Positions 1 to 7,283 of a DNA stretch of 7,882 nt are shown one piece after another. A program made the position numbers and the translations under genes. The stretch lies in assembly GCA_948438565.1 (NCBI GenBank), contig CAOJLW010000105.1, positions 1 through 7,882 of the forward strand, read 5' to 3'. The notes under the pieces are model-generated. The model saw only the letters and a program-made list of their open reading frames with translations, had not been told where the DNA came from and did not search any database. Positions within the stretch are counted from its first letter, which is position 1, and each line of letters starts with the position of its first letter. The stretch comes from an uncultured Lachnospiraceae bacterium. Lineage in GTDB: Bacteria > Bacillota > Clostridia > Lachnospirales > Lachnospiraceae.

Positions 1-290
1 GTCTTGGCGTACTCGGCAGGAAATCCGAGATACGCTATCGTATGACAAAAGAAAAAGAGAAAACCCTGGTCTGTTTACAGAGGGAAATTTTGACGACAGT
101 ATGCCAATATGTCAAGCCAGGCGGGGCATTGCTGTATTCGACATGTACGATGAACCGTATGGAAAATGAGGAAAACCGGGCGTGGTTTTTAGAGGGTCAT
201 CCGCAGTTTGCCCTGATTTTGGAACGGCAGTTGTTTCCGGATGAGGGGGATGGGGACGGTTTTTATATGGCAAAATTTATCCGGAGATAG
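1..290 (+). CDS. rsmB: 16S rRNA (cytosine-C5) methyltransferase RsmB, C-terminal part
   Basis: This is the 3' end of a gene that begins before the window; the reading frame is open from position 3 to the TAG at 288-290. The first residues, LGVLGRK, fit the tail of the RsmB/NSUN motif IV (PCSGLGVL...), whose cysteine lies just outside the window. Motif VI is visible as YSTCT, with its cysteine codon at 144-146; in this family that cysteine is the nucleophile attacking C6 of the target cytosine. The segment KPGGALLYSTCT followed by an EN-rich stretch and a C-terminal FYMAKFIRR is typical of the SAM-dependent Rossmann domain end. Family knowledge: the enzyme makes m5C967 (E. coli numbering) in 16S rRNA. 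It is the first gene seen of the operon and its stop abuts the rlmN start region. Functional call is firm; the N-terminal RNA-binding domain cannot be inspected. Confidence 0.93.
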   Translation, partial: LGVLGRKSEIRYRMTKEKEKTLVCLQREILTTVCQYVKPGGALLYSTCTMNRMENEENRAWFLEGHPQFALILERQLFPDEGDGDGFYMAKFIRR

Positions 291-301
291 TGTGGTGTAT
301 C

Positions 302-1351
302 ATGGTAGAAAAAACAGATATTCGCTCCATGGAATTATCGGAGCTTACGGCCTTTGTGACGGAACTGGGGGAAAAACCGTTCCGTGCCAGACAGCTCTAT
401 GCATGGATGCATCAGAAATTAGCGGGATCCATAGACGAGATGACAGATCTGTCTTTGGCATTCCGGGAGCAATTAAAACAAAAGTGTAACTATACCGTGT
501 TAAAACAGGCGGACGTTCAGGTGTCCGGACAGGATGGGACGCGGAAATATTTGTTTGCGTTAGAGGACGGGAATTTGATTGAAAGCGTCTTGATGCGCTA
601 CCAGTTTGGCAATTCGGTCTGTATCTCTTCTCAGGTCGGCTGCCGCATGGGTTGTAAATTCTGCGCGTCTACTTTACACGGGTTTGTGAGAAATCTTTCT
701 CCTGCGGAAATGCTGGGGCAGGTGTATCAGATAGCGGCGGACGTTGGCGAGAGGATTTCAAACGTGGTGGTAATGGGGATTGGGGAGCCTTTGGACAATG
801 ATGCGAACCTCCTTTCCTTTATCCGGATGTTGACGGACGAGAACGGCTTACATATCAGCCAGAGGAGCCTGACCGTATCGACCTGCGGCATCGTGCCGGG
901 CATTCGCAGGTTAGCGGCAGAAAAGCTTCAGATTACGCTGGCGCTTTCTCTTCATGCCGCTTCGCAGGAAAAACGTAAAGAGCTGATGCCGATTGCAAAA
1001 CAATATGAGTTACAGGAAGTGTTAGACGCCTGCCGTTATTATTTTTCGATGACGGGACGGCGTATTACATTTGAATATGCCTTGGCTGCCGGGGTCAATG
1101 ACTCGGACGCGGATGCAGAGGCGCTTTTGGATCTGCTTTCAGACTTTAACTGCCATATCAATTTAATCCCGATCAACCCGGTCAAAGAGCGGGAGTTTAT
1201 GAGTTCAGGGCGTATGGCGGTGCAATCCTTTAAAAATAAACTTGAAAAAAATGGAATTAATGTTACTATAAGAAGAGAAATGGGCAGGGATATTGACGGC
1301 GCCTGTGGACAGTTACGGAAAAGGCATATGGAAGGCAGGTGGGTTACGTGA
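302..1351 (+). CDS. rlmN: Dual-specificity rRNA/tRNA adenine-C2 methyltransferase RlmN
   Basis: Radical-SAM methyltransferase that makes m2A2503 in 23S rRNA and m2A37 in some tRNAs (family knowledge). With the start at ATG 302 the protein has 349 residues, the usual size. The Fe-S cluster motif CRMGCKFC puts cysteines at 114, 118 and 121. Cys107 matches E. coli Cys118, and Cys335 in GACGQL matches the methyl-carrying E. coli Cys355, so all five expected cysteines are present. GIGEPLDN and LSLHAA are further family signatures. An in-frame GTG at 290 would add MWCI, but it overlaps the rsmB stop and leaves the GGAG at 283-286 only three bases away, so ATG 302 (MVEKTDIRSM...) is preferred. The last codons overlap prpC by four bases (GTGA), implying translational coupling. 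Confidence 0.96.
   Translation: MVEKTDIRSMELSELTAFVTELGEKPFRARQLYAWMHQKLAGSIDEMTDLSLAFREQLKQKCNYTVLKQADVQVSGQDGTRKYLFALEDGNLIESVLMRYQFGNSVCISSQVGCRMGCKFCASTLHGFVRNLSPAEMLGQVYQIAADVGERISNVVVMGIGEPLDNDANLLSFIRMLTDENGLHISQRSLTVSTCGIVPGIRRLAAEKLQITLALSLHAASQEKRKELMPIAKQYELQEVLDACRYYFSMTGRRITFEYALAAGVNDSDADAEALLDLLSDFNCHINLIPINPVKEREFMSSGRMAVQSFKNKLEKNGINVTIRREMGRDIDGACGQLRKRHMEGRWVT
1337..1342 (+). promoter_or_regulatory. Ribosome binding site deciding the prpC start
   Basis: AGGTGG lies five bases before the GTG at 1348. It supports that GTG over the in-frame GTG at 1339, which sits inside this site itself. The site is embedded in the last codons of rlmN. Confidence 0.65.
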
Positions 1352-2085
1352 AAACATTTTCGATTACGGATATTGGAATGTGCCGGACAATGAACCAGGA
1401 TTATTTTTATACTTCTGATATGCCGGTCGGTAATCTGCCAAACCTTTTTTTGGTGGCAGATGGTATGGGCGGCCATAACGCAGGAGAATATGCATCCAGA
1501 CATACAGTGGAAACAGTGGTTTCGGTGGCGCAGGCTTCCCATAAGACGCAGCCGGTGGAAATTTTAGGAGAAGCCATTCAGGCGGCAAATACGGAATTGA
1601 TCGAGCAGGCGTCGGCAGACGGCTCAATGCGCGGAATGGGGACGACGATTGTCGCTGCCGTCATTTTTGACGATAGGATCTATGTCGCCAACGTAGGGGA
1701 CAGTCGCCTGTATTTGGTGGACAGTCAGATACGACAGGTGACAAGGGATCATTCTTTTGTGGAAGAAATGGTCAGACGCGGCGAGATTGGAAGGGAAGCT
1801 GCCAGGACGCATCCGGATAAAAATATTATTACGCGGGCGGTAGGCGCTGCAAAAGAAGTGGAAATTGATTTTTTTGAGGATTCTTTACAAAGGGGTATGG
1901 AAGTTCTTTTGTGTTCCGATGGATTGACGAATATGGTAGAGGATGAAGAGATACGCAGGATTTTAAAAGGACAGAGGGATACCGCCGAAAAAGCAGAAAG
2001 GCTTATTTTGGCTGCAAATCAAAATGGCGGAAAGGATAATGTAACAGTGGTAGTCATTGACCCATTTTCTGATGAGGTGAATTAA
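1348..2085 (+). CDS. prpC: PP2C-type Ser/Thr phosphatase PrpC (Stp)
   Basis: Cytoplasmic metal-dependent phosphatase that reverses phosphorylation by the neighbouring kinase PrkC. Starting from GTG 1348 the product is 245 residues and begins MKTFSITDIG, as PrpC homologues do. Metal-binding and family motifs appear in order: NQD (Asp18), VADGMGGH (Asp38), GMGTT, NVGDSRLY (Asp118), TRDHS, ITRAVG, CSDGL (Asp191) and GGKDNVT (Asp230). All aspartates expected of a working PP2C core are present. A GTG at 1339 would add three residues but lies inside the ribosome binding site, so it is rejected. The start overlaps the rlmN stop as GTGA. The kinase gene follows after 24 bases, the standard phosphatase-kinase pair of Firmicutes. 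No membrane segment is seen, and the length is normal. Confidence 0.95.
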   Translation: MKTFSITDIGMCRTMNQDYFYTSDMPVGNLPNLFLVADGMGGHNAGEYASRHTVETVVSVAQASHKTQPVEILGEAIQAANTELIEQASADGSMRGMGTTIVAAVIFDDRIYVANVGDSRLYLVDSQIRQVTRDHSFVEEMVRRGEIGREAARTHPDKNIITRAVGAAKEVEIDFFEDSLQRGMEVLLCSDGLTNMVEDEEIRRILKGQRDTAEKAERLILAANQNGGKDNVTVVVIDPFSDEVN

Positions 2086-2099
2086 TACACGCACAGGAT

Positions 2100-2104
2100 G
2101 GAGG
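2100..2104 (+). promoter_or_regulatory. Ribosome binding site deciding the prkC start
   Basis: GGAGG lies five bases before ATG 2110. The upstream in-frame ATG at 2098 overlaps this site and has only AGG directly against it, so it is unlikely to be the real start. Confidence 0.65.
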
Positions 2105-2109
2105 AAAAT

Positions 2110-4152
2110 ATGTTAGCAGCAGGGATGTTTGTAGCGGACCGCTATGAAATTATTGAAAAAATCGGCGCTGGCGGGATGTCAGACGTATACAAGGCGAGAG
2201 ATCATATTTTAGGGCGTTTTGTCGCGATTAAGGTCCTGAAACAGGAATTTAGCGAAGATGTCAATTTTGTTATTAAGTTCCGGACGGAAGCGCAGTCGGC
2301 AGCAGGCTTAGAACACCCAAATATTGTCAACATTTATGACGTCGGCAGCGAATCCGGTATGCACTATATTGTCATGGAATATGTTGAAGGCGTGACGCTT
2401 AAGACGTATATTGAAAAAAAAGGCCGGTTGACGTATAAAGAAGCTGTCAGTATTGCAATCCAGGTGGGCAGAGGGATTGAGGCTGCCCATGCTAAGCAGA
2501 TTATTCATCGGGATATTAAACCGCAGAATATTTTGATTTCTACGGAAGGCAAGGCAAAGGTAACGGATTTTGGCATTGCCAGGGCTGTTTCCAACAATAC
2601 TATCAGTGCGGACGTGATGGGATCCGTCCATTACGCTTCGCCGGAACAGGCGCGAAACGGGTTTGTGGATGGCAAGAGCGATATTTATTCCCTCGGGATT
2701 GTCATGTATGAGATGGTGACGGGGCGCGTACCGTTTGACGGAGATACGACCGTTTCGATTGCGATTAAACATTTGCAGGAAGAGATGGTTGCGCCGGGTT
2801 TTTATGTGCCGGATCTGCCGATTAGCCTGGAAAAGATTATATTAAAATGTACGCAAAAGAGTCCGGATCGACGGTATGATACCATCAGCTCCCTGCTTTT
2901 GGATTTAAAACAGGTTTTGATCCGTCCAGACGATGATTTTGTAAAAATTGCCAGCAGCAATCAGAACACGACCAGGGTGATTAAAAATAACGAAGTCAAG
3001 GAAATTAAAAATTCTCGTTCATTACGCGTGGAAGAGCCGCGGGAAGTCTATGAACCCTCCCAGGAGGAGGAAGAGGAGGATGAAGAAGGGGAAGGTTTTT
3101 TAAATCCAAGGCTTGAGAAGGCCGTAACGATTGGCGGCATTATTGCGGCGATTATTATTGTGTGTATCGTGCTGTATCTGGCAGGCAATGTCTTAGGCCT
3201 GTTTGGCGGCGCTTCCGAACCGGAAGAAAATACGGAGGCAAGCGAGAAGCATTCCGTCATCAATACAGAAGAAGTGCAGGCGGAACAGGTCGAGGTAATC
3301 GATGTACGGGGAAAAACGTTAGCCGAGGCAAAGAGCGAGCTGTATGAGAAGGGACTTGGCATCCGTGAAGAAGGTTCGCAGTCGTCGGACGAATATGAAA
3401 AAGGCCAGATTATATCCCAGGATATTGCGGCAGGCACGATGGTGGATAAAAATACGATGATTAAAGTCTATGTCAGTACGGGCGCAGGTGAAGTCAGCGT
3501 TCCCAATGTGGTAGGCTATGACAGCGAAGCCGCCATAAATATGTTAAAAGATCAGGGATTTGATCCGACGCGCGACTACGCGTACAGCGATACCGTAGCT
3601 TCCGGTCAGGTGATTTCCCAGGATCCCAAGGCCGGAGACGCGGCCAAAAAGGGCGATGTAGTCAAGCTTGTCGTCAGTCAGGGCAAGGAAGCGGTAGCCG
3701 TGCCGGATGTTTTTAACCGAACGCAGGAGGAAGCGGTCAGCATCCTGACGGACGCAGGCCTAGTTGTATCCAGCACTTCGACGGCTTATAGCGATACGGT
3801 GCCGGAAGGCCATGTGATGGAACAGAGCATTGCCAAAGACAAATATGTGGATAAAGGGACCAACATTACGTTGGTGATTAGCGCGGGAAGCGGCAAGACC
3901 TATTACACTTGCCAGCTCAGTATTGCCGCGCCGGAAAGCAATTCGGTAGTTTCCGCGGATATTGTGCTGTTTGCTTCAGACGGTACGAAGCTGCAAGAAT
4001 GGGACGATATTAAAATTTCCAAATTTCCGTATAAAATTTCTGTTCCCAATATTGAAAACAGCGACAGCGGAACGATTAAGATTACCTGGCGTTTGGCGGA
4101 CGGAAGCTCTCAGGAACAGTCGGACAATGTGATGTTTAAAAAGCAGCAATAG
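2110..4152 (+). CDS. prkC: PASTA-domain membrane Ser/Thr kinase PrkC
   Basis: Eukaryote-like kinase that senses muropeptides or lipid II outside the cell and phosphorylates cytoplasmic proteins, including RsgA (CpgA) in B. subtilis (family knowledge). From ATG 2110 the protein has 680 residues and begins MLAAGMFVADRYEI. The kinase domain (about 10-270) has the glycine loop GAGGMSDV (19-26), Lys41 in VAIKVLK, HRDIKPQN with Asp135, DFG with Asp153, and an intact activation segment ending in SPEQA. A Glu/Asp-rich run (318-329) sits just before one transmembrane helix (about 338-364). Outside are three PASTA repeats (about 394-458, 461-525, 526-593) and an 87-residue beta-rich, Ig-like tail. The first PASTA repeat begins IDVRGKT instead of the usual VPNVxG. 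All catalytic residues are present, so it should be active. The start at 2098 is rejected on ribosome-binding-site grounds. Confidence 0.96.
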   Translation: MLAAGMFVADRYEIIEKIGAGGMSDVYKARDHILGRFVAIKVLKQEFSEDVNFVIKFRTEAQSAAGLEHPNIVNIYDVGSESGMHYIVMEYVEGVTLKTYIEKKGRLTYKEAVSIAIQVGRGIEAAHAKQIIHRDIKPQNILISTEGKAKVTDFGIARAVSNNTISADVMGSVHYASPEQARNGFVDGKSDIYSLGIVMYEMVTGRVPFDGDTTVSIAIKHLQEEMVAPGFYVPDLPISLEKIILKCTQKSPDRRYDTISSLLLDLKQVLIRPDDDFVKIASSNQNTTRVIKNNEVKEIKNSRSLRVEEPREVYEPSQEEEEEDEEGEGFLNPRLEKAVTIGGIIAAIIIVCIVLYLAGNVLGLFGGASEPEENTEASEKHSVINTEEVQAEQVEVIDVRGKTLAEAKSELYEKGLGIREEGSQSSDEYEKGQIISQDIAAGTMVDKNTMIKVYVSTGAGEVSVPNVVGYDSEAAINMLKDQGFDPTRDYAYSDTVASGQVISQDPKAGDAAKKGDVVKLVVSQGKEAVAVPDVFNRTQEEAVSILTDAGLVVSSTSTAYSDTVPEGHVMEQSIAKDKYVDKGTNITLVISAGSGKTYYTCQLSIAAPESNSVVSADIVLFASDGTKLQEWDDIKISKFPYKISVPNIENSDSGTIKITWRLADGSSQEQSDNVMFKKQQ

Positions 4153-4160
4153 GGTAGCTT

Positions 4161-5045
4161 ATGCAGGGAAAAATTATCAAAGGTATATCCGGATTTTACT
4201 ATGTTCACATAACGGGTTCGGGCGTTTACGAGTGCAAGGCAAAAGGCATATTCCGGAATCGAAAGGTAAAGCCGTTGGTCGGAGATGTGGTCAGGGTGGA
4301 TATTTTGGATGAAGCGGAAAAAGAGGGCAATATTGCAGAAATCCTGCCTAGGAAAAATACCCTAATCCGTCCGGCGGTCGCCAATATCGATCAGGCGATT
4401 CTGATTTTTGCGGCAGCCGAGCCAAAACCAGACTGGAGTCTGTTAGATCGTCTGCTGGTGGTTATGCGGTATCAGCAGATTCCGGCGGCAATCTGTTTTA
4501 ATAAGGCCGATCTGCTGGAAGAAGAACAGAAAAGAGAAATGGCGTCCGTCTATGGAGGGTGCGGCTGTCCGGTTATTTTTACAAGCGCGAGGGAAGGCAG
4601 CGGCCTAAAGGGATTATTTGGCCTGGCAAAGGGCAAGACCAATGCGGTGGCGGGTCCGTCGGGCGTGGGCAAATCGTCGTTGACCAACCTGCTACAACAG
4701 GAAGTCTGTATGGAAACCGGGGAATTGAGCAAGAAAATTAAGCGCGGCAAAAATACGACCAGACACGCCCAATTGATCCATGTCGCCGGAGATACGTATA
4801 TTATGGATACGCCAGGGTTTAGCGCTTTAGATATTCCAGGCCTGACAAAAGAGGAGCTTTGGAAATATTATCCGGAATTTCAGTCCTATGAACCGCAATG
4901 CAGGTTTCAGGGGTGCAGCCATATCCATGAGCCGGACTGCGGCGTGAAACAGGCGCTTGCCGCAGGAGAGATTCCTGCCAGGCGGTATGAAAATTATGTC
5001 AGCCTGTACGAGTCCTTAAGCGAAATCAAACCATATGGAAAATGA
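4161..5045 (+). CDS. rsgA: Ribosome small-subunit assembly GTPase RsgA (CpgA)
   Basis: Circularly permuted GTPase that checks late maturation of the 30S subunit (family knowledge). The 294-residue product begins with an OB-fold (about 1-65). The G motifs follow in permuted order: NKAD (114-117, G4), the P-loop GPSGVGKSS (165-173, G1), a TTRH segment corresponding to G2 and DTPG (216-219, G3). The C-terminal zinc-binding motif is complete: Cys247, Cys252, His254 and Cys260 in CRFQGC-S-H-IHEPDC. The start follows prkC by eight bases with AGGG at 4151-4154 as ribosome binding site. Its place directly after prkC is conserved; in B. subtilis the orthologue is a PrkC substrate, so co-expression fits. 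Nothing is missing or truncated. Confidence 0.96.
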   Translation: MQGKIIKGISGFYYVHITGSGVYECKAKGIFRNRKVKPLVGDVVRVDILDEAEKEGNIAEILPRKNTLIRPAVANIDQAILIFAAAEPKPDWSLLDRLLVVMRYQQIPAAICFNKADLLEEEQKREMASVYGGCGCPVIFTSAREGSGLKGLFGLAKGKTNAVAGPSGVGKSSLTNLLQQEVCMETGELSKKIKRGKNTTRHAQLIHVAGDTYIMDTPGFSALDIPGLTKEELWKYYPEFQSYEPQCRFQGCSHIHEPDCGVKQALAAGEIPARRYENYVSLYESLSEIKPYGK

Positions 5046-5050
5046 GGTGG
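5045..5050 (+). promoter_or_regulatory. Ribosome binding site deciding the rpe start
   Basis: AGGTGG begins on the last base of the rsgA stop codon and lies eight bases before ATG 5059. The in-frame ATG at 5035, inside rsgA, has no comparable site upstream. Confidence 0.6.
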
Positions 5051-5058
5051 GAGAAGAG

Positions 5059-5712
5059 ATGAATTGTTTGTCGCCGTCAATTTTATCGGCGGATTTTGCC
5101 GATTTGGGAAATCAGATTGCCCTGTTGGATCGGGCAGGCGCACAGTATGTGCATATTGATGTGATGGACGGAATATTTGTGCCCAGTATTTCAATGGGCC
5201 TTCCGGTTATCCGCTCAATCCGTGCGTATAGTGAACGTATTTTTGACGTACATTTAATGATACAGGATCCGGATCGGTATATTGACGATTTTGTGGACGT
5301 GGGCGCGGATTTGATTACGGTACACGCGGAAGCTTGTACGCATTTGGGGCGTACCATTCAAAAAATCCGGGAAAAGGGGATTATTGCCGGGGTTGCCATC
5401 AATCCTGCGACGCCGGTCGGCGTTTTGGAATGCATTTTGAGCGAGGTGGATATGGTATTGGTCATGACCGTCAATCCAGGTTTTGGCGGTCAAAAGCTGC
5501 TTCCATATACGATAGACAAGATCCGTCAGGTCAAGCGAATGTTGCAGGAGCGCGGGTTAAAGGCCGATATTGAAGCTGACGGCGGCATTACGTTGGAAAA
5601 CGTAGGGCAGGTTATGGATGGGGGCGCGAATATTATTGTTGCGGGAAGCGCGGTTTTTCGCGGCAACATCGAAGAAAATATTACGCAGTTTTTAGCAAAT
5701 ATGGCGGAATAG
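5059..5712 (+). CDS. rpe: Ribulose-phosphate 3-epimerase
   Basis: Pentose phosphate pathway enzyme interconverting D-ribulose 5-phosphate and D-xylulose 5-phosphate, a metal-dependent TIM barrel in the cytoplasm. From ATG 5059 the protein has 217 residues, normal for Rpe, and starts MNCLSPSILSADF as family members do. Metal and catalytic residues are all visible: His32 and Asp34 in HIDVMDG, His65 in DVHLM, and Asp174 in EADGGI. The phosphate-binding segments MTVNPGFGGQK and VAGSAVF are intact. A start at ATG 5035 would add MENEVGEE, overlap rsgA and lack a ribosome binding site, so it is not used. The gene lies 13 bases after rsgA and 13 bases before thiN, inside the same operon as in Bacillus. 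No oddities were seen. Confidence 0.96.
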   Translation: MNCLSPSILSADFADLGNQIALLDRAGAQYVHIDVMDGIFVPSISMGLPVIRSIRAYSERIFDVHLMIQDPDRYIDDFVDVGADLITVHAEACTHLGRTIQKIREKGIIAGVAINPATPVGVLECILSEVDMVLVMTVNPGFGGQKLLPYTIDKIRQVKRMLQERGLKADIEADGGITLENVGQVMDGGANIIVAGSAVFRGNIEENITQFLANMAE

Positions 5713-5725
5713 GGCGGCGGTTTCC

Positions 5726-6376
5726 ATGGAACGTGTATTGATGGTTGCCGGGGGCAGGTTAGACGTTGCATTTTGCCTGGCATATAAGAACAGCCATTCG
5801 TTTAGCCGGACAATTGCAGTTGACGGCGGCATACATTTTTTTTATGAAGCGAAGCTGAAGCCGGATGTGATTATCGGCGATTTGGATTCGGCCAACGAGG
5901 ATGAGATTCGCTATTTTGAAGAGCAGACAGGAATCACATGGTTGCGTCTGGTTCCGGAAAAGGACGATACGGATACAGAGGCGGCTATTCGTTGGGCGGT
6001 TGGATTAGGCGTCGGACAGATCCATATTTTGGGCGGGACAGGCAGCAGGCTCGATCATGTGCTGGGCAATATTGCGCTGCTTGGGATTGGCTTAGAAGCG
6101 GGTGTGGAAATTTTGTTGGCGGACCCCAATAACCGGATCCGCATGATAAAAAACCCGCTGATCCTTTCCAAACAGGAGCAGTATGGGCATTATGTTTCAT
6201 TGATACCATTTACGCCAAAGGTTACGGGCGTAACGCTGCAGGGGATGAAATATCCGTTAAACGATGCGGTTTTGACCTGTTTTTCTTCGCTTGGCATTAG
6301 CAATGAAATTGTGGAGGAAGAAGCGATAATCCGGCTGACGGACGGGATTTTGCTGGCGCTTGAGACGAAGGATTGA
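5726..6376 (+). CDS. thiN: Thiamine pyrophosphokinase ThiN
   Basis: Transfers pyrophosphate from ATP to thiamine to make thiamine diphosphate. The 216-residue protein shows the family motifs in order: VDGG (32-35), KPDVIIGDLDS with GDLDS at 51-55, the acidic DDTDTE (80-85) and GGTGSRLDH (103-111). The C-terminal half is the beta-rich thiamine-binding domain. The start ATG 5726 follows rpe by 13 bases, with the purine-rich AGGGCGGCGG at 5711-5720 as ribosome binding site. It is the last gene of the conserved operon. No TPP riboswitch is visible ahead of it, as expected for a salvage kinase made from a housekeeping transcript. A possible terminator follows about 30 bases downstream. Confidence 0.94.
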   Translation: MERVLMVAGGRLDVAFCLAYKNSHSFSRTIAVDGGIHFFYEAKLKPDVIIGDLDSANEDEIRYFEEQTGITWLRLVPEKDDTDTEAAIRWAVGLGVGQIHILGGTGSRLDHVLGNIALLGIGLEAGVEILLADPNNRIRMIKNPLILSKQEQYGHYVSLIPFTPKVTGVTLQGMKYPLNDAVLTCFSSLGISNEIVEEEAIIRLTDGILLALETKD

Positions 6377-6406
6377 GTCTTTGCGCAGTTTGAAAAACAG
6401 TAAATT

Positions 6407-6438
6407 CCTCTCTGTCCTCAGCGAACAAAAAAGAGAGG
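6407..6438 (+). terminator. Possible terminator hairpin after thiN, perhaps bidirectional
   Basis: CCTCTCT (6407-6413) pairs perfectly with AGAGAGG (6432-6438) across an 18-base loop. It lies between thiN and the converging DUF5131 remnant. The downstream T-rich tract is weak on both strands and the loop is long, so a real intrinsic terminator is only moderately likely. Confidence 0.35.
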
Positions 6439-6445
6439 CGTCTAT

Positions 6446-7062
6446 TTAATAATTGATATTTGCTTTTCTCGCTTGACTGCATAAGTCACGAGTAGATAAC
6501 GTGTAGCTTTTCCCGTCTTTGCTAAAATGTGTCCCACATTGCCGAAACTCAAAATGCACTTTATGGACGATACATTGCTCCCGTATGGCAAGCGCCCATG
6601 TATAATCAAGCGGTCTGGCATTTCTGTCTGATTCTCCGCCAACTACGACTCATTCAACATGATTCAGATAAGCGGTCAGGTTTATTTCCTCAAGTAATGG
6701 CTGACAGATAATATTTTTATGTTTAATAAGCAGTTGATTGAAAATGGAAAGCCTGTAATCAGCTCTGTTTTGATTTTCTACCGTGCAGCCAACTGTAACA
6801 TGATCGTATCCGTCGTTCCAGCCATCTGGAATGCAATCCATAAACCGTTCAATACGTTTTGTTAAAAACAGAAAGTGCAGATCGGAACGCTCCCGATTTA
6901 TTTTTAGCGATAGGGGCGTAGAAGTTATCCGTCTTTATAATATTGTTCGTATCAATCCCACGCTTGAAGTCGCTCTTATGAATGTAACAATACCTGCGCT
7001 GTACACATTCCGTTGTCAAATTTTCTTTACTTTCAAAATGATAGTGGATGAAACCGAATCAT
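6446..7062 (-). pseudogene. Broken DUF5131 (phage Gp37/Gp68-like) gene
   Basis: Read on the minus strand, three consecutive frames give one DUF5131-like protein. From 6995 down to 6897 is RYCYIHKSDFKRGID, then TNNIIKTDNFYAPIAKNK. From 6904 down to 6653 a second frame gives RERSDLHFLFLTKRIERF, DCIPDGWNDGYDHVT, CTVENQNRADYRLSIF and IKHKNIICQPLLEEI. After an in-frame TGA (6650-6652) the same frame continues VVVGGESDRNARPLDY, REQC, FRQCGTHF and SQARKANINY to TAA at 6446-6448. Compared with the family as I remember it (about 240 residues), some 35 residues are missing at the 6896-6906 frame change, including the usual TSDFF-EADEW region. The N-terminus is also scrambled: ATG 7060-7062 gives MIRFHPLSF then a stop, and the first Cys of the GCxxCY motif reads as Arg or is deleted. 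DUF5131 proteins occur in phages and mobile elements; their biochemical role is unknown to me. Confidence 0.85.
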
Positions 7063-7063
7063 A

Positions 7064-7254
7064 TCAAGAAACGCCCCGAAAAAAACGTGCCAGAGCTTGA
7101 CCCTCTGCCGCCATGCTGTCTATGCGTATAGGATTTTCTCGTTCACAATCTCCATCGTACATATCCGTATGTGATTCATCCTCCCAACCTATTCTAAGGC
7201 TTTTTCAACCTTTATTGGAAAAGCAATCGAGTTGTGATATGGACTTACGAGCCT
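7064..7254 (-). pseudogene. Unrecognised coding remnant upstream of the DUF5131 gene
   Basis: On the minus strand, 7204 to 7064 reads without stops as KSLRIGWEDESHTD, then DMYDGDCERENPIRIDSM and AAEGQALARFFRGVS, ending at TGA 7064-7066. A second frame just upstream (7254 to 7192) reads PYHNSIAFPIKVEKALE before a TAG. The two join smoothly as ...KVEKALE / RIGWEDE... if one small indel is assumed near 7192-7198. The stop lies one base before the ATG of the DUF5131 gene (TGATATG), the spacing of operon partners. I do not recognise the family. The composition looks like a small soluble acidic protein or the C-terminal end of a larger one. The protein-like wording, not homology, is the basis, so this is tentative. 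Confidence 0.35.
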
Positions 7255-7268
7255 TTATATGGTAATAT
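7240..7268 (+). promoter_or_regulatory. Candidate sigma-A promoter for the integrase remnant
   Basis: TGGACT (7240-7245) and TAATAT (7263-7268) are each four-of-six matches to the -35 and -10 consensus, separated by 17 bases, about 50 bases before the integrase start codon. An overlapping alternative is TTGTGA (7232-7237) with TTATAT (7255-7260). A+T-rich sequence yields such matches easily. Confidence 0.3.
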
Positions 7269-7283
7269 ATATACTGTATCAAG

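Noticed and set aside
3061..3080. Ribosome-binding-site-like AGGAGG runs inside prkC
   Set aside because: They encode the Glu-rich juxtamembrane run, and the following out-of-frame ATG opens only seven codons.
3048..3437. 129-codon minus-strand open frame opposite prkC
   Set aside because: Its serine-rich product is simply the complement of the Glu-rich and PASTA-coding sequence; no start signal or independent motif.
5713..5725. TPP riboswitch ahead of thiN
   Set aside because: The gap from rpe is only 13 bases, far too short, and no conserved thi-box sequence was seen nearby.
6442..6642. 66-codon minus-strand open frame
   Set aside because: It is a shadow frame over the DUF5131 C-terminal segment; the family-like wording is in the neighbouring frame that ends at 6446-6448.
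6650..6652. TGA in the DUF5131 remnant read as selenocysteine or recoding site
   Set aside because: The same gene has frame changes and a deletion, the position is not a conserved cysteine as far as I recall, and no selenocysteine insertion hairpin was recognised after it.
6831..7100. 89-codon plus-strand open frame in the thiN-ychF gap
   Set aside because: It lies antisense to the DUF5131 remnant, has no ribosome binding site and no recognisable protein motif; the minus-strand reading explains the sequence better.
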